The notes beneath the pieces are model-generated. The model was not told the DNA's origin. It saw nothing but the letters and a program-made list of their open reading frames with translations, and made no database searches. 64,000 bases of DNA, taken from NCBI RefSeq assembly GCF_910594005.1, contig NC_057832.1, positions 105,659,152 to 105,723,151 on the forward strand, read 5' to 3'. Source of the DNA: Cervus elaphus (lineage: Eukaryota > Chordata > Mammalia > Artiodactyla > Cervidae). A program made the position numbers and the translations under genes. This document shows, in pieces, positions 32,936 through 45,514 of this stretch (position 1 is its first letter; each line of letters starts with the position of its first letter).

Positions 32936-34200
32936 ATTTTGCTTCCTACATATTTGTAATATAGTTTGAAATCAGGAAGTGTGACACTACTAGCTTCGTT
33001 CTTTTTTCTCAAGATTGCTTTGAGTATTCAGCATCTGCTGTGGTTCCATACAAATTTTAGCACTGTTTAATCTAGAAAAATTGCCATTGGAATTCTGATA
33101 GAAATGGCATTAAAGCTTCTTTGGGCAGTATGGACATTTTAACAATATTAATTCTGCCAATGCATGAGCACAGAGTATCTTTCCATTTATTTGCGTCTTC
33201 TTCAATATATTTCATCAATGTAATTTTCAGCATATGAATGAGTCTTTTGCCTTCTTGGTAAATTTAAAATCCTAGGTATTTTATTCTTTTTGATGCAATT
33301 ATTTTAAGTGGAACTTAAATTCTCTTATAATTTGTAATTAGTATATAGAAACACAACTGATTTTTGGATATTGGTTTTGTATCCTGATACTTAACTGAAT
33401 TAGGTGAATAGTTCTAACAGTTATTTTAGTGGAGTTGTTAGGGTTTTCTATAATATATGCTGTGTCATCGGCAAATAGAGAACATTTTACTTCTTCCCTT
33501 CCAATTTGGATACCTTTTATTTCTTTTCTTCTCTAACCACTCTGGCTAGGGACTTCCAGTACTATGTTAAATATGTGGTGTGAGTGGGCATCCTATCTTG
33601 TTCATTACCTTAGAGGAAAAGCTTTGTTTTTCACAGTTGAGTATGATACACAGGTTGTGATCATAATACAGCCTTTATTATGCTGTGGTATATTCCCTCT
33701 CCATCTGGTTTATTGAGTGTTTTCATTATGAATTAATGTTAAATTATGTCAATGCTTTTTCTGTATCTACTGAAATAGTCGTATGATTTTTATCCTTCAT
33801 TGTTATTGCGTTATATCACAATGATTGATTTGCAGATTCTGAATCATCCTTGTATCCCTGGAATAATCTGATCATGGAATATGAACCTTTTAATGTACTG
33901 GTGAGTTTGGTTTGCTGACATTTCGTTGAGGATTTTTGTATCTATGTTCATCAGTGATACTGGCCTGCAATTTTCTTGTTGCATCCTTGTCTGGTTTTAG
34001 ATGGGGAAATGCTGGCCTTGTAAAATGAGATTGGAAGTGGTCCCATCTGTACTGATGTTTTTGGGAAGAGTTTGAGAAGGACTGATATTAACGCTTCTTT
34101 AAATGTTTGGTAGAACTCACCAGTAAAGCTATCTGGTTCTGAATACTGATAGATTTTTACAGTTAAAATATAAAAGCAATGCTTAAATTACTTCTGGGTA

Positions 34201-35581
34201 GACAAAGATGCCACACAAAAAAAGAAAACTACAGGCCAATATCACTGATGAACATAGATGCAAAAATCCTCAACAAAATTCTAATAAACAGAATCCAACA
34301 ACATGTTAAAAAGATCATACATCATGACCAAGTGGGCTTTATCCCAGGAATACAAGGATTCTTCAATATTTGCAAATCAATCAATGTGATACACCACATT
34401 AACAAACTGAAAGATAAAAACTATATGATTATCTCAACATGCAGAGAAAGCCTTTGACAAAATTCAACCCTGATTTATGATTAAAAATTCTCCAGAAAGC
34501 AGGCACAGAAGGAAAATACCTCAACATAATAAAAGCCATATATGATAAACCCACAACAAACATTACCTCAATGGTGAAAAACTGAAAGCAAAGAATTATC
34601 TCAAAAATATACAAGCAGCTCAATACCAGAAAAATAAATGACCCAATCAAAAAATGGGCCAAAGAACTAAACAGACATTTCTCCAAAGAAGACATATAGA
34701 TGGCTCAAAAACACATGAAAAGATGCTCAACATTACTCATTATCAGAGAAATGCAAATTAAAACCACAATGAGGTACCATCTCATGCCAGTCAGAATGGC
34801 TGCCATCAAAAAGTCTACAAACAATAAATGCTGGAGAGGGTGTGGAGAAAAGAGAACCCTCTCACACTGTTGGTGGGAATGCAAACTAGTACAGCCGCTA
34901 TGGAGAACAGTGTGGAGATTCCTTAAAAAACTGGAAATAGAACTGCCATGTGACCCAGCGATCCCACTTCTGGGCACATACACCAAGGAAACCAGAATTG
35001 AAAGAGACACATGCACCCCAGTGTTCACTGCAGCGCTGTTTACAATAGATAGGACACGGAAGCAACCTAGATGTCCACTGGCAGACAAATAAGAAAGGTG
35101 TGGTACATATACACAATGGAATATTACTCAGCTATTAAAAAGGATGCATTTGAATCTGTTCTAATGAGGTGGATGAAACTGGGGCCTAGTATACAGAGTG
35201 AAGTCAGAAAGAAAAACACCAATACAGTGTATTAACACATATATGGAATTTAGAAAGATGGTAACGACAACCCTATATGTAAGACAGCAAAACAGACACA
35301 GATATAAAGAACAGACTTTTGGAATCTGTGGGAGAAGGGGAGGGTGGGGTGATTTGAGAGAACAGCATTGAAACATGTATATTACCATATGTGAAACAGA
35401 TGACCAGTCCAAGTTTGATGCATGAAACAGGGCACTCAAAGCTGGTGCACTGGGACAGCCCAGAGGGACGGGATGGGGAGGGAGGTGGGTTCGAGATGGG
35501 GGACACATGTATGGCAAAAAACCACCACAATACTGTACAGTAATTAGCCTCCAATTAAAATAAATGTAATTAAAAAAAAAC
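34201..35581 (+). mobile_element. Ruminant L1, 5'-truncated and internally deleted, with target duplication
   Basis: It starts inside ORF2 (reverse-transcriptase region: 'RPISLMNIDAKILNKILI', 'HHDQVGFIPG', 'AEKAFDK'-like at about 34219-34590). It jumps at about 34590 to the ORF2 C-terminus, which includes the Cys-rich CWRGCGE .. HCWWEC motif (about 34830-34890) in a 130-codon frame at 34700-35092. It then runs through the ruminant-type 3'UTR to 'cctccaattaaaataaatg' and an A tail. The 12-bp repeat tacttctgggta occurs at 34189-34200 and 35582-35593, so the element is bounded as one insertion. Confidence 0.88.
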
Positions 35582-35593
35582 TACTTCTGGGTA

Positions 35594-36720
35594 AACACTG
35601 CTCCCTGTGGCGCCTGGCAGACTACTAAATTAGTTTTGCTTCTACTGTTCCAGTATCAAACCCCGTGTACCCCTCTTAAATGACAGAATCGGGACTGCCA
35701 CAGCTGAGTTTTTCCTCAGTCCTATTCGTTCATTTACAAATAACAACTCTTGATCCTATTTGTTCCAGTTTGGCTAAGCTGCTATAATAGAGGCTAAAAC
35801 ACAATGGATTAAACTAAGTTAACTTATTTCTCTTTCACAGAACAATAATGCTTAGTGTGCTCACCTCCACATCTGCTTCCAGCCTGCTGGATGTGGGCGT
35901 GAAAGTCCATGGCAAGTGGCCTCATATTTTAGGTGATGATCTAGAAATGGCACACATCATCTGTGCACACCCCATCGGACCAAACTTAGACACAAAGCCC
36001 CAGCCACTGCAAGGCAAACTGAGATACAAGGACTAGCTGGGCTGCCACGTATGCACCAAGTTAAAACATGAAGGTTCTCTTTTTAAAAGGAAGAGTAAGG
36101 ATTGGACATGAAAGGCAATTTGCACCCTAACCTATGCTGTCCTGAAAATACTCTGGAATATTATCTCCAAATTCTGTCTAGCCTGCCTCTCCTCCTTACT
36201 CCTTCCACTCCACCCTCCTCCCCTTTACTTTCTCTCAACTTTATTTAAATGCTGGATTCTCCATGGTTCTGGTTTTTGGCAGGCATCTTCACCACTTGCT
36301 CAGTATGCTTTTGCCTGATCTCATCCACATCATGATTAAACTTCTGACTTATATATTCATTTTGAACATCTATCCTGATCTTTAAGGCCTTCCCCACCAC
36401 TCACACACACTGAGACTTACCTACTTTAGTCCTGGAAATACTATAAATGGAGGCTTTCCTAAAGTGAATCCATAATGTTTCCTAACAAACTTATTTCTTC
36501 ATCTGGAGCATTCTCTATCATGTTAAATGTGGAGATACTATGCAGTTTTTTGTTTTTTTTTTTTTTTTTGCTTACTTCACATGTAATCAGTCACTAAGTC
36601 TTTAGATAATAATGTTCTTAAAATTTCTCACCTGTCCTTGCTACTAATACTATCTCAGTTCAGTATTTTCATATGTAAATTCTAATACAATAGTTTCTTT
36701 TTTCAATTTTCATGCTACTC
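35594..36720. other. Unassigned intronic sequence
   Basis: 35765-36060 has wording ('gctaagctgctataatagag', 'cacagaacaata') reminiscent of an ancient repeat, not named. A T run lies at 36551-36569. Confidence 0.4.
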
Positions 36721-37020
36721 CAATTCAGACTCCATACATTGGTTGGGTGATCTTTGTAAAATTCAAGTCTGATCGTAATACTCACCTACATAAACGCTTT
36801 TAATGGCATCCTCGCAGAAGAAAACAAGATAAATCACATGATACATAAGGTATAATCCACTTACTACCCACCTCTTCAGTCATGTTTCTTGCTAAATCCC
36901 ATGCTGCAGCTGTGCTGAACAGCTTCCCTTACCCTAGCGCATTAACACATCAGCTCTCTTGCCTCTGTGACTTTTCTCACACTAATGCTTCTGCTTTGAA
37001 AGGTAATCCAGTTCTCTATT
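36721..37020 (+). mobile_element. L2 LINE relic
   Basis: 'gtgatctttgtaaaattcaa', 'gtctgatcgtaatactcacc', 'cttttaatggcatcctcg' and 'acccacctcttcagtcatgt' match the order of an L2 segment. Confidence 0.55.
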
Positions 37021-37794
37021 AGATTCCTGGACACTAAGTTTTGAGGACTCAAGTGCCAATTGCTTTTTGAAGCTACATTTGTGGTCCCTGAAGTTGTAAT
37101 GACATTCTTATTTATATCACACTAGGCCTTTGACTCCCAGGACAGGTGACCTCTCCTTCCTTTAGATCCCTGCGTGTTACATATAAACTCCTGCCACAAC
37201 AATCACAACACTTTAATGCCCTTGTTTTACATTTTACCAAATAGGCTGACAGCAGTACTAACCTTAACAGTCTCTAAATTCACAAAGCCTTGCACAGTGT
37301 CTAACAGGCAATAAAATGATAGTCTATAAATGCTTTTAAAATTAATTGATATAGATTATTACTATATATAATGACAGACTAGATCAGAACTAGGTTCATC
37401 TACTTACATTTACAGCATGATTCAGGTTGTGGTCAAGTTTCCTGGAGGATGAAAAGGCTGCTACGGCCAAGTTAAGTGGCCTCAGCAGAAAGAGAGATCA
37501 TTTGTCATTCTAGGGAGTAAAAAACGTTTAAGGCCTCATAAGAAATTCCTTGATTTTCAAAAGTTATGGCTTTAGATAATCACACATTATTTTTTAAACT
37601 TTGTATTTTGTATTCGGGTGCAGCCGATAACAATGCTGTGACAGTTGAGGTGAGCAGGGGAGAGACTCAGCCACACACACACGCATCCATTCTCACAGAG
37701 CTCGCCTGGCGCCCAGGCTGCCGGGTAACACAGCAGGGTTCCCTGTGCTGTAAGGTCGGTCCTTGGCGGTTATCCATGTTATTGTAGCAATGTG
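37021..37794. other. Unassigned intronic sequence
   Basis: No repeat or gene recognised; a short (CA)n run lies at 37670-37684. Confidence 0.5.
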
Positions 37795-38010
37795 TACACG
37801 TCCATCCCAAACCGACCCTCTCCCCACCACCCTGTCAACCATAAGATCGTCCTCAAAGTCTGAGTCTGCTTTGTACGTAAGTTCATTTCGTTTTAGATTC
37901 CACATATAATGGATATCATATGCTATTTCACCTCCTCTGCCTGACTTAAAAGTTCACTCAGTATGACATTCTCTAGGCATGTCCATGTTGCTGCAAATGG
38001 TATTATTTGA
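37795..38010 (-). mobile_element. L1 3'UTR fragment
   Basis: 'gttttagattccacatataa', 'tcactcagtatgacattctc' and 'ccatgttgctgcaaatggta' are reverse-strand L1. Confidence 0.65.
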
Positions 38011-39111
38011 CAGTAAGTCATTGACTATGGGAAATGTTTTAAAAAAATTAAAGTCATACTATCTCTGCCCTTGAACAGAATAGTTTACAATGTAGCCAAA
38101 AGATAAGGTATGCTGGCATGAATCAAGAAGAGGTATCTTTATCTACTACTTACTTCAGAGAGCCTAATTCTGTTTTATACCATCAGTTCTTAATCTGGAT
38201 AAACAGGCCAAAAAAAACTGGATTAGTAACATTTTAAGAATGACTTCTTAAACTTGTACTGAGGTTATCTGATATTATATTGACAAAAGGCTTTTGTGGT
38301 GAAGATAATTATAATTACGCTGATCAACTGTTAGAATACTAAGCAGCTGTGTTTCAATGAAAAATTTATCAAATTAATTAAAAAATTAGCATTTAGATAC
38401 AAATACACACACAACACTTCGGTGGATGTTTCTTTGCATGTTGCTAGACACTGTTTTACAACCTTAGAATATAACCACTGATTATAGAATAACCACTATA
38501 TAACCACTAAATAAAAACTTAGCAACCATGGTTTGATATATTCAACTCACTTTTGGAAAGAAAGTGGGTCAGAATCAAATACAAAATGAATGCCTGAATG
38601 AATGTATCTGGTATTAAATGTCCCATAGGACTCTTAAAATGTAAAGGAACAAAAGCAATTCTTTGTCCTCTCCCTTTAACCACTCGACTAACTCTTATTC
38701 AACTGTTATTCTGTGTGAAGCCCTTCTGGAATTTTCCAGAGAGTGAGTTGGCTTGGCTTCTCTCCTCCTGTATGCAAGGGCATGTTGCTGACCACACTTC
38801 AAGGCAGATACTGTAGCTTGGCTTATCTGAAGTCTAGTACAACCCCCCTTTTTTCTGTGCTTTCCTCCCCTACAGACGCTGAGAAGAAACTGAATCCCCA
38901 GACTCCCTTAAAGCTGTAAGTGGCCGTCTGGCACAGAGCTGGCCTCTGCTGCGGACAGCTTTCTTTCTCCATAAAGCCCCAGGGACAAGAGAATCCTTAG
39001 TTGTCTTGAGACAGTAAGGACTAGGGAAGACAGGGGAGAAGAGAGTGTGAGTGCTAAGGACAAGGGCAGCCAGTCACTCAGCCTTGGACTGTCATACCTT
39101 CAGGTCACTTT
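38011..39111. other. Unassigned intronic sequence
   Basis: AT-rich to about 38600 and mixed beyond. No gene or repeat recognised. Confidence 0.5.
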
Positions 39112-39530
39112 TTCTTTGAGATATAAGTGACACAGAGCATGACACTAGGTGTACAATATGATGATTTGATACATGGATATACTGCAAAATGATTACCACA
39201 ATAAGACTAGTCAACATCTATCACCACACAGAGTTACAAAGTCTTTTTTTCTTAGGATGAGAACTTATAAGATTTACTCTTAACAACTTTCAGATGTGAA
39301 ATACAGTATTGTTAACTATAGGTACCATGCTGTATGTTACATCCCCAGGACTTATTTACCTGATAATTGTAAGCTTGTGCCTTTTGAACCCTCCCACCTC
39401 TGGCAACCATCAACATAACCTGTTCTCTGTATTTGTGAATTTTTAGATTCCACACGTAAGTAAGATCATATGGTATTTTTCTCTGACTTATGTCAGAGAA
39501 ATGCCTTCAAGGTCCATGTTGTCACAAATG
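39112..39530 (-). mobile_element. L1 3'UTR fragment
   Basis: 'gagatataagtgacacagag', 'ctataggtaccatgctgtat', 'cccaggacttatttacctga' and 'agattccacacgtaagtaag', reading an L1 3'UTR backwards. Confidence 0.72.
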
Positions 39531-39890
39531 GAAAGGATATACTGTACAATACAGGGAATATAGCCAATATTTTATAATAATTATAAATGGAATATAACCT
39601 TTAAAAAATTGTGAATCACTGGATGAACCTAGAGATTATCCTATATAAAGCAAGTCAAAGACAAACATTATATGGTATCACTTACATGTGGAATCTGAAA
39701 AACAGTACAAATGAACTTATATATAAAACAAAAAGACTCACAGACACAGAAAACAAATATGTGGTTACCAAAGGGGAAGGGAGGGATACACTGTAACAGA
39801 TGTACACTGCCATATATGAACAGGGGTTTATTGCATAGCACAGGGAACTATATTCAGTTAATAACCTATAAAGGAAAAGAATTTTTGTTT
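39531..39890 (+). mobile_element. L1 3' end fragment
   Basis: 'ggaatatagccaatatttta', 'tatggtatcacttacatgtg' and 'gcatagcacagggaactata' are plus-strand L1 3' end, directly abutting the preceding minus-strand L1. Confidence 0.75.
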
Positions 39891-40000
39891 AAATCTCTGT
39901 AGCAGGAGTTTTGTTACAGTTGAACTCCACTTCTCTTAGAGGATTTGTCACAGTCTTTAATTATTTGCTAACTGTGCTGTACTGGCTGTGAAGTCACAGG

Positions 40001-40157
40001 TGGTGGTTTAGTCGCTAAGTCATGTTTTACTCAGACAATCGCGTGGACTGTAGCCTCTTAGGCTCCCCTGTCCATTGGATTCTCCAGGCAAGAATACTGG
40101 AGTGGGTTGCCATTTCCTTATCCAGGGGATCTTCTCAACCCAGGAATCGAACCCGGG
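40001..40157 (-). mobile_element. Bov-A/Bov-tA fragment with target duplication
   Basis: A reverse copy from 'ggtttagtcgctaagtcatg' to 'gaatcgaacccgggg', flanked by the perfect 11-bp repeat gaagtcacagg at 39990-40000 and 40158-40168. Confidence 0.9.
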
Positions 40158-40564
40158 GAAGTCACAGGACCAGGTGTTAAATCTTGCTTTGCTAACTTCA
40201 GGGCTGTGCACCCCGTCTGCCTCTCTAAACAGTGTGCTAAACAAGCAACAGGAAATGGCATGTATGAACGACAATACTTGCAAGGACTTCTAATTTATGT
40301 GGTGGGCTGTGTTGCTATTTTAACTTTTTAGTTTGAAAAAAATAAAAAACTGATTCTTATAACCTCAATTAACTCTTAAAGAGAAAAGTAGCCACCCCAA
40401 CCTATTTACATAACAAAACCTAACAAATGAAGCCCCTCTCCACCCCAGGAGCAATAAGTCATTTTATGTTTCACTGTACTTCTCATTTGGAGACAGTGAC
40501 TACAGTTCATTTTCAGGTGCATATATAATGGTCTTGGATTTGTTCTTATGTTACAGCTCTGGTG

Positions 40565-40745
40565 TCAAAGTGGTTGGGCTTGCATCCTCATTCTCCTCCT
40601 AACAAGCTGTGCGATCCTGGGAAAGCTTCCCAAACTTGGTGCCTCAGTTTCCCCACTCATAAAATGGGGGATTAAAAATCGTACCCACTTCATGGGATTA
40701 CTGTGAAGATTAAATGAATCAATATACGTAAAGCACTTAAATGAC
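40565..40745 (+). mobile_element. MIR SINE relic
   Basis: A well-preserved MIR: 'caagctgtgcgatcctggga', 'ggtgcctcagtttccccact', 'cataaaatgggg' and 'tgtgaagattaaatgaatc'. Confidence 0.85.
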
Positions 40746-40774
40746 ATTTCTTAGGTATAAGTACTATTTTAACT

Positions 40775-40930
40775 AGGAGCTAATTCATTTACCTTCTCAT
40801 CAACTCTATGTGGTAAGTACTAGCCCCATGTCTCAGAAGAGAACGCTCAGGCTGAGAGGATGAGGAATCTATTTAAAGCCACCAAGTTATTAAAGAGAAC
40901 TGAGAGCCAAACTTGGAGGTGTGTCACATC
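40775..40930 (+). mobile_element. MIR-type relic
   Basis: 'gctaattcatttaccttctc', 'tatgtggtaagtactagccc' and 'gctgagaggatgaggaatc' follow the MIR 'tcctcacaaccctatgaggt' type order. Confidence 0.55.
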
Positions 40931-41638
40931 ACAGCACACACTTTATGTCACTGACAAACTAGCTAAAATAATGATGCACTCCAGTCTGGAAGAGCTAAAC
41001 AGGTAAAAAAACAAAAAGCTTACAAAGGACATACCTGTGGATGAGATCTGTAAGGTGTATCAAAACAGTATAACAACTGGTTTCTACAGTATCTGGGGGG
41101 TACTTTTCTAGCTATATCAAGCCTGCTAGTTCTTTCCTCATGCAGTTTCTTAAAATAAGGCAATTCAGAAAAGGTATTGCTCAGTACTTTGTAGGTCACT
41201 AGTCCTAAAATTTTTTTGAAACTAAACTTGCCCATGTTACATAGAAAAGAACTTTGGGGGTTAAAGCAATAATCATAATATATGTGCTTTGAGAATACGC
41301 GCAACTGTTTAGATTTTACCAGGAGTGGAATAGTGAGTAATTTGAGTAAAACAATGTTTGTATCTACCACACATCTACTTGTTTAAGCTGAAAAGGGGTC
41401 GACTTCAAGCAGCAAAATCTGTACCACAGACACCTCTTTTGACAATGCTGGTATTTGAGAGGGATATTCAAATTTTATTATCAGCTGGCTGCTTAAGTTT
41501 TTTCATGTACAGCATAGAAAACACATTGGGCAAAATCTTCAACGTTATCAGGTTAAGATGGTTTTCTAATAAGAGCAGTTTTAGTACTTTTGTTCTCTAC
41601 AGCAGTTGTACATAAGATGTTAATCATTTTACCTTTTT
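40931..41638. other. Unassigned intronic sequence
   Basis: The 116-codon minus-strand frame at 41020-41370 has no family likeness and no repeat was recognised. Confidence 0.5.
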
Positions 41639-41649
41639 ATAAAAGGAAG

Positions 41650-41795
41650 CGAAAGTGAAGTTGCTCAGCCGTGTCTGACTCTTTGCAACCCCATGGACTA
41701 TAGCCCACCAGGCTCCCCTGTCCGTGGGATTCTCCAGGCAAGAATACTAGAGTGGGTTGCCATTTCCTTCTCCAGGGGATCTTCCCGACCCAGGG
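41650..41795 (-). mobile_element. Bov-A/Bov-tA fragment with target duplication
   Basis: A reverse copy flanked by the perfect 11-bp repeat ataaaaggaag at 41639-41649 and 41796-41806. Confidence 0.9.
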
Positions 41796-41806
41796 ATAAA
41801 AGGAAG

Positions 41807-44092
41807 GCCATTGAGTAAATCTGTTTTTCACTCATTTATCCACACAATGAACAGAGTGGTCTGAATCAGCTGTGCATCAGAGTTGCACAAACATCAGTGG
41901 TTACATATTTCTCTTGAAAGGTTACAGGAGGTCCTAAGGAGGTAAATTCTGTGACACAGTGTAAAGCAGAGAAATAAAGGAAAACAAAAAAGCCAAGTTT
42001 ATTGTGGACTTTTCTCTCTCAGATATAGCTTAGTATGCTAAATGTCTCTACCAACAAATGAATTTATAATAACAAGTATATTGTCAGTTTGATTCTATAA
42101 GAATAAAACAGTAATTATATTTTAAAAACTCATTAAATTTTATAAGATTTGTGGTTCTCTCATGCTAGGGTGCCTTTTCTCTTTATTTGTTTAAAAGAAT
42201 TCTTATTTAATAGGAGGTTGAGTGGTCATTTTTAATAGCAGTATATAGCATCTAAGGGACAGAGTATAAACAAACACTAGAGTAATGAATGCTTATCTGT
42301 CTGAATTCTAAATGATAGGAAACTTAAATGTTTACTTTGATGTTAAGTATTTCCCTTTTCCCCACAATACCCTAGAGTGGATTATTTAGAAACAGTTTTC
42401 CTTAGAATTAACAAGGAGACATCTTAAAATCTTTTATTATCAAAAGAATTACATAAATTATAAAGAATTTTAGTAAGTATAAATATAGAAATCTGATATA
42501 TATTAAATACTATACTAGATTAGAGGAAATGTGTAGCCTGATAGTGTATTAATGTTACAGGCAAACAATTACTTCTCACAGAGAACTGTTTCTTTAACCA
42601 CACAGAAATTAGATGCTGCCAAATTATATGTAACTGTGAAAAATAAATGAATTTTAGACAACGAATCTATCAGCTATAACAGTTCAAGAGCACCATTTTG
42701 TGATTAACTCTCTTCTACATAATGTGTGCCTGCAACATTACTATTATTCAGGCATTTGAGATTTTAGTCAGATTTTTATACATCTTTTAAATATCTTTTA
42801 TTCCAAAAGTTTCCTCTTAAGATTTTATTCAGGCAATAAAAAAAAAAAAAAAAAAGGAATCTTATTCAACTGTGAGATAATTACAATTTAAAATGACAGG
42901 TGCTTACATGGTCTATTTTTGCTTTCATAACATTAGGTCGAAGTCTGTCAGGTTTGGTCTTTTTAGTGACTATGGGGCAGCTGCCACTTCTGTTTTATAC
43001 CCTCACTTGGGCTTCTTACTCCCTGAGACTACTCTATTCACCAGGATGCTTCTGGAGCCTGAATTTTTAATCTGTTTCATCTGTCTCCTTTCACCAGTTT
43101 TACCACTATTTCTCATGTACTCTGGATTTGGTGAGTACCAGGAGTTTTGTTTATTTAGTATTATTTAGTAGTTCTATAGTTTTAGCTTATATTTTTAAAC
43201 ATTCATGTTCATTTTATATTTCAATATTTGTTTTTATTCACACAGTAATTTCTTGCTTATTCCTTTTTACATCTCAGTCTTCTCCTTTGGGTTTAATTTT
43301 TAGTTCACTTGTTTGCTGCTCAAGGGTGCTGACCACTTCTGGGCTTTGAGCTGCCTTGGATTGACTCCTACTTGTAACAGTCCGGTCTTGCTTATGTTTG
43401 GGAACTCTTTCTTCTTCAACTTCATCTCACCTGCTTTCTGTCTCTCAAGGATAAGTTATTGTCTCATGAATCCCATCTTATGGTCTAAAGCAGATGTCGA
43501 TTCATTTATTTTAAAATACCTCTTTTCTATCATCCGAGGATTAAAGGGGGATACCCTGGCATATGCTCAGACCTCAGTCTTGAAGTGAAAGTCTTACAAG
43601 TGTTGATCTCTACATTTTTTTTCAATCATGAGTGTAACAATAAAAAATCAGGCCAAATAGCTTTTACCTGCAGAAATATAATCATTTCTCCTAACTGTCC
43701 ATGATGATAAGTCTGAAAAGGAACTCTCAAGGAGGAGAAAGAACATGTGTGGAGTCATATCTTGGAAAAAATTCTTGATTCCATCACTTTCTGTTAGACT
43801 TTAGGAAGTTGTTTAACTTCCTTTATGGTCACCTTATGTATTTGGAGATTACATAAACAAAGATTATATTTTCCATAGATGTTAGCTTCCTTTTTTGCTA
43901 TATGGATAATAAAGAATTAAACATCTTAAATTCCTACTTGTGTCATAACTTCATCTTCCACTGCATTAAAATAAAAATTGTCCAGTAAATGGCATAGCTT
44001 GATTTTGTTTTTACCATTACTTGTGATCACACTGAGTTTTAAAATATTATTTTGGCTTTTCCCTTATGCTAATGATATACCAGTGGAATAAT
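41807..44092. other. Unassigned AT-rich intronic sequence
   Basis: A 2.3 kb stretch without recognisable young repeats; an A run lies at 42839-42855. Overlapping open frames at 42893-43588 show no family likeness. Confidence 0.5.
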
Positions 44093-44250
44093 ATAGTTGA
44101 CTCTTCGTTTTTGTGGTTCCTCCACATTATTGTGGATTCAACCAACCATGCATCGTGCAGTAAATTCAGCATTTACTACTGAAAAAAATCTGCATGTATG
44201 TGTGCTGGTTCAATACAAACCTTTGTCGTTCAAGAATCAGTTGTATATTA
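44093..44250 (+). mobile_element. Tigger/MER2-like DNA transposon relic
   Basis: The left end 'agttgactcttcg' and right end 'cgttcaagaatcagttg' are an imperfect inverted repeat like that of MER2/Tigger elements, flanked by TA on both sides as expected for mariner-type insertion. Confidence 0.55.
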
Positions 44251-44790
44251 GAGCTGTCAACAAATCTGGAAACTTCTAAACTATGTACTTTCAAATAAAT
44301 TCATAGTAATTGATAAGGATTCTAATTTTGATAAAAAGCCGGACAAACAGATTACATAATATAAACTCTGACTGGACTTTAAATAAATGCACTGGAATAG
44401 CCTTATTTTAGTTAATTAAGGATTTTTGAAAGAGCACAATTTCCTCCTTTAAAAATTTTGTTAACTACTGGGTATCCATTAAGAAGCTTATACAAAAATA
44501 AAATCAACATAATTAATTTTGGAAAAACAACACTACATTGTATTACATTGCTTTAGAAAGGTAATATGTTGCTTTCAAAAAGATAAAAAGAAAATCTTTT
44601 TTTCATCTAAAATAACAGCTCTACATGGTTACAATTGGTCTGCCATCAATATAGCCACTGCTGAATGTCACTTATTTAGCTACAAAAATTAAGGCTTGGA
44701 TATAATGAAAGGACAATATTACAGGCACAAATAAAATTTAAAAACTACTTTAAAGTCAGGAAACTCAACTTATAACCAATAATTCAGCCA
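44251..44790. other. Unassigned intronic sequence
   Basis: AT-rich, nothing recognised. Confidence 0.5.
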
Positions 44791-44794
44791 TATA

Positions 44795-44797
<3 letters not shown>

Positions 44798-44834
<37 letters not shown>

Positions 44835-44852
44835 TATATATAAATAAATAAA
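44798..44852. repeat. (TA)n microsatellite with (TAAA)n end
   Basis: An alternating TA tract of over 40 bp with one interruption (aat near 44827), ending in three taaa-like units. Likely polymorphic and prone to cruciform or melted structures. Confidence 0.95.
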
Positions 44853-44855
44853 AAG

Positions 44856-45284
44856 ACCCTTCTGGGATAACATATAATGGCTTATCATACATTCAAATCA
44901 AGCCAGCTTTTCAGGAACTTATTTAAGTAGAAGATTTACGGTCTTAATGACCTAAAGCATAGTGTTTTGGGAATAAGAAATATGGAATGATGGTTTGTGC
45001 TCTAACTATCTTAAGAATAATTACTTCTTGTTTTGTTTGTCCTAGGTGGAAAGAAAGGCTTATCAGAAAGAAATACAGTTCTGACCTACAGTTTGAGATC
45101 TGGCTACAAATAAAGAGCTGGCTTAGGGGTACCTTATTTGGTAAATGACCAGAGCCCTAAGCTAAAAAAGGATCCCATGGAGGTTTTTATTTTCAGAGAA
45201 CAAAAACCCTTGGCTAGGTAGAAAAGGTCATGGAAAGAGGAAGAAAGGAGGAGTCATTCATTTCTTGTTTGTATTCTGACTTAT
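44856..45284. other. Unassigned intronic sequence
   Basis: No repeat or gene recognised. Confidence 0.5.
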
Positions 45285-45495
45285 TAATTTGTAATTGAGA
45301 TATAACTGATAGTATAATACTAATGATAATTTAGGGTATACAACAAAATGATAAGTGTATGTATTGTGAAATGATTACCCCAATAAGTTTAAATAAAAAT
45401 CACCTCACATAGTTTAAAATTTTTTTTTCCTCTGAGAATTTTTAAGCTCTAAGCAACTCTCAAATATAATACAGTATTGCTATTTCTTTTGGTCT
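45285..45495 (-). mobile_element. L1 3'UTR fragment
   Basis: 'gtaattgagatataactgat', 'gtattgtgaaatgattaccc' and 'caaatataatacagtattgc', reverse L1 3'UTR. Confidence 0.65.
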
Positions 45496-45514
45496 ACACT
45501 CAGAAGATATATTG

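Larger units (their letters stand above)
30790..34188 (-). mobile_element. Long reverse-strand L1 (3'UTR and ORF2), multiply interrupted
   Basis: The order 'aactggaagtttgtacct' (3'UTR), 'aatgctacagtgaacacaag', 'cataggttgccctttcatc'-like, 'ctttaatccattttgagtc', 'gcatcctatcttgttcatta'-like and 'gtagaactcaccagtaaagc' is that of an L1 read backwards from its 3' end through most of ORF2. It is split by a Bov-tA (31400-31615), a BovB fragment (32112-32625) and a second Bov-tA (32735-32935). The frames are destroyed. Confidence 0.82.

Noticed and set aside
34705..35088. 127-codon minus-strand open frame
   Set aside because: Antisense of the L1 ORF2 C-terminus.
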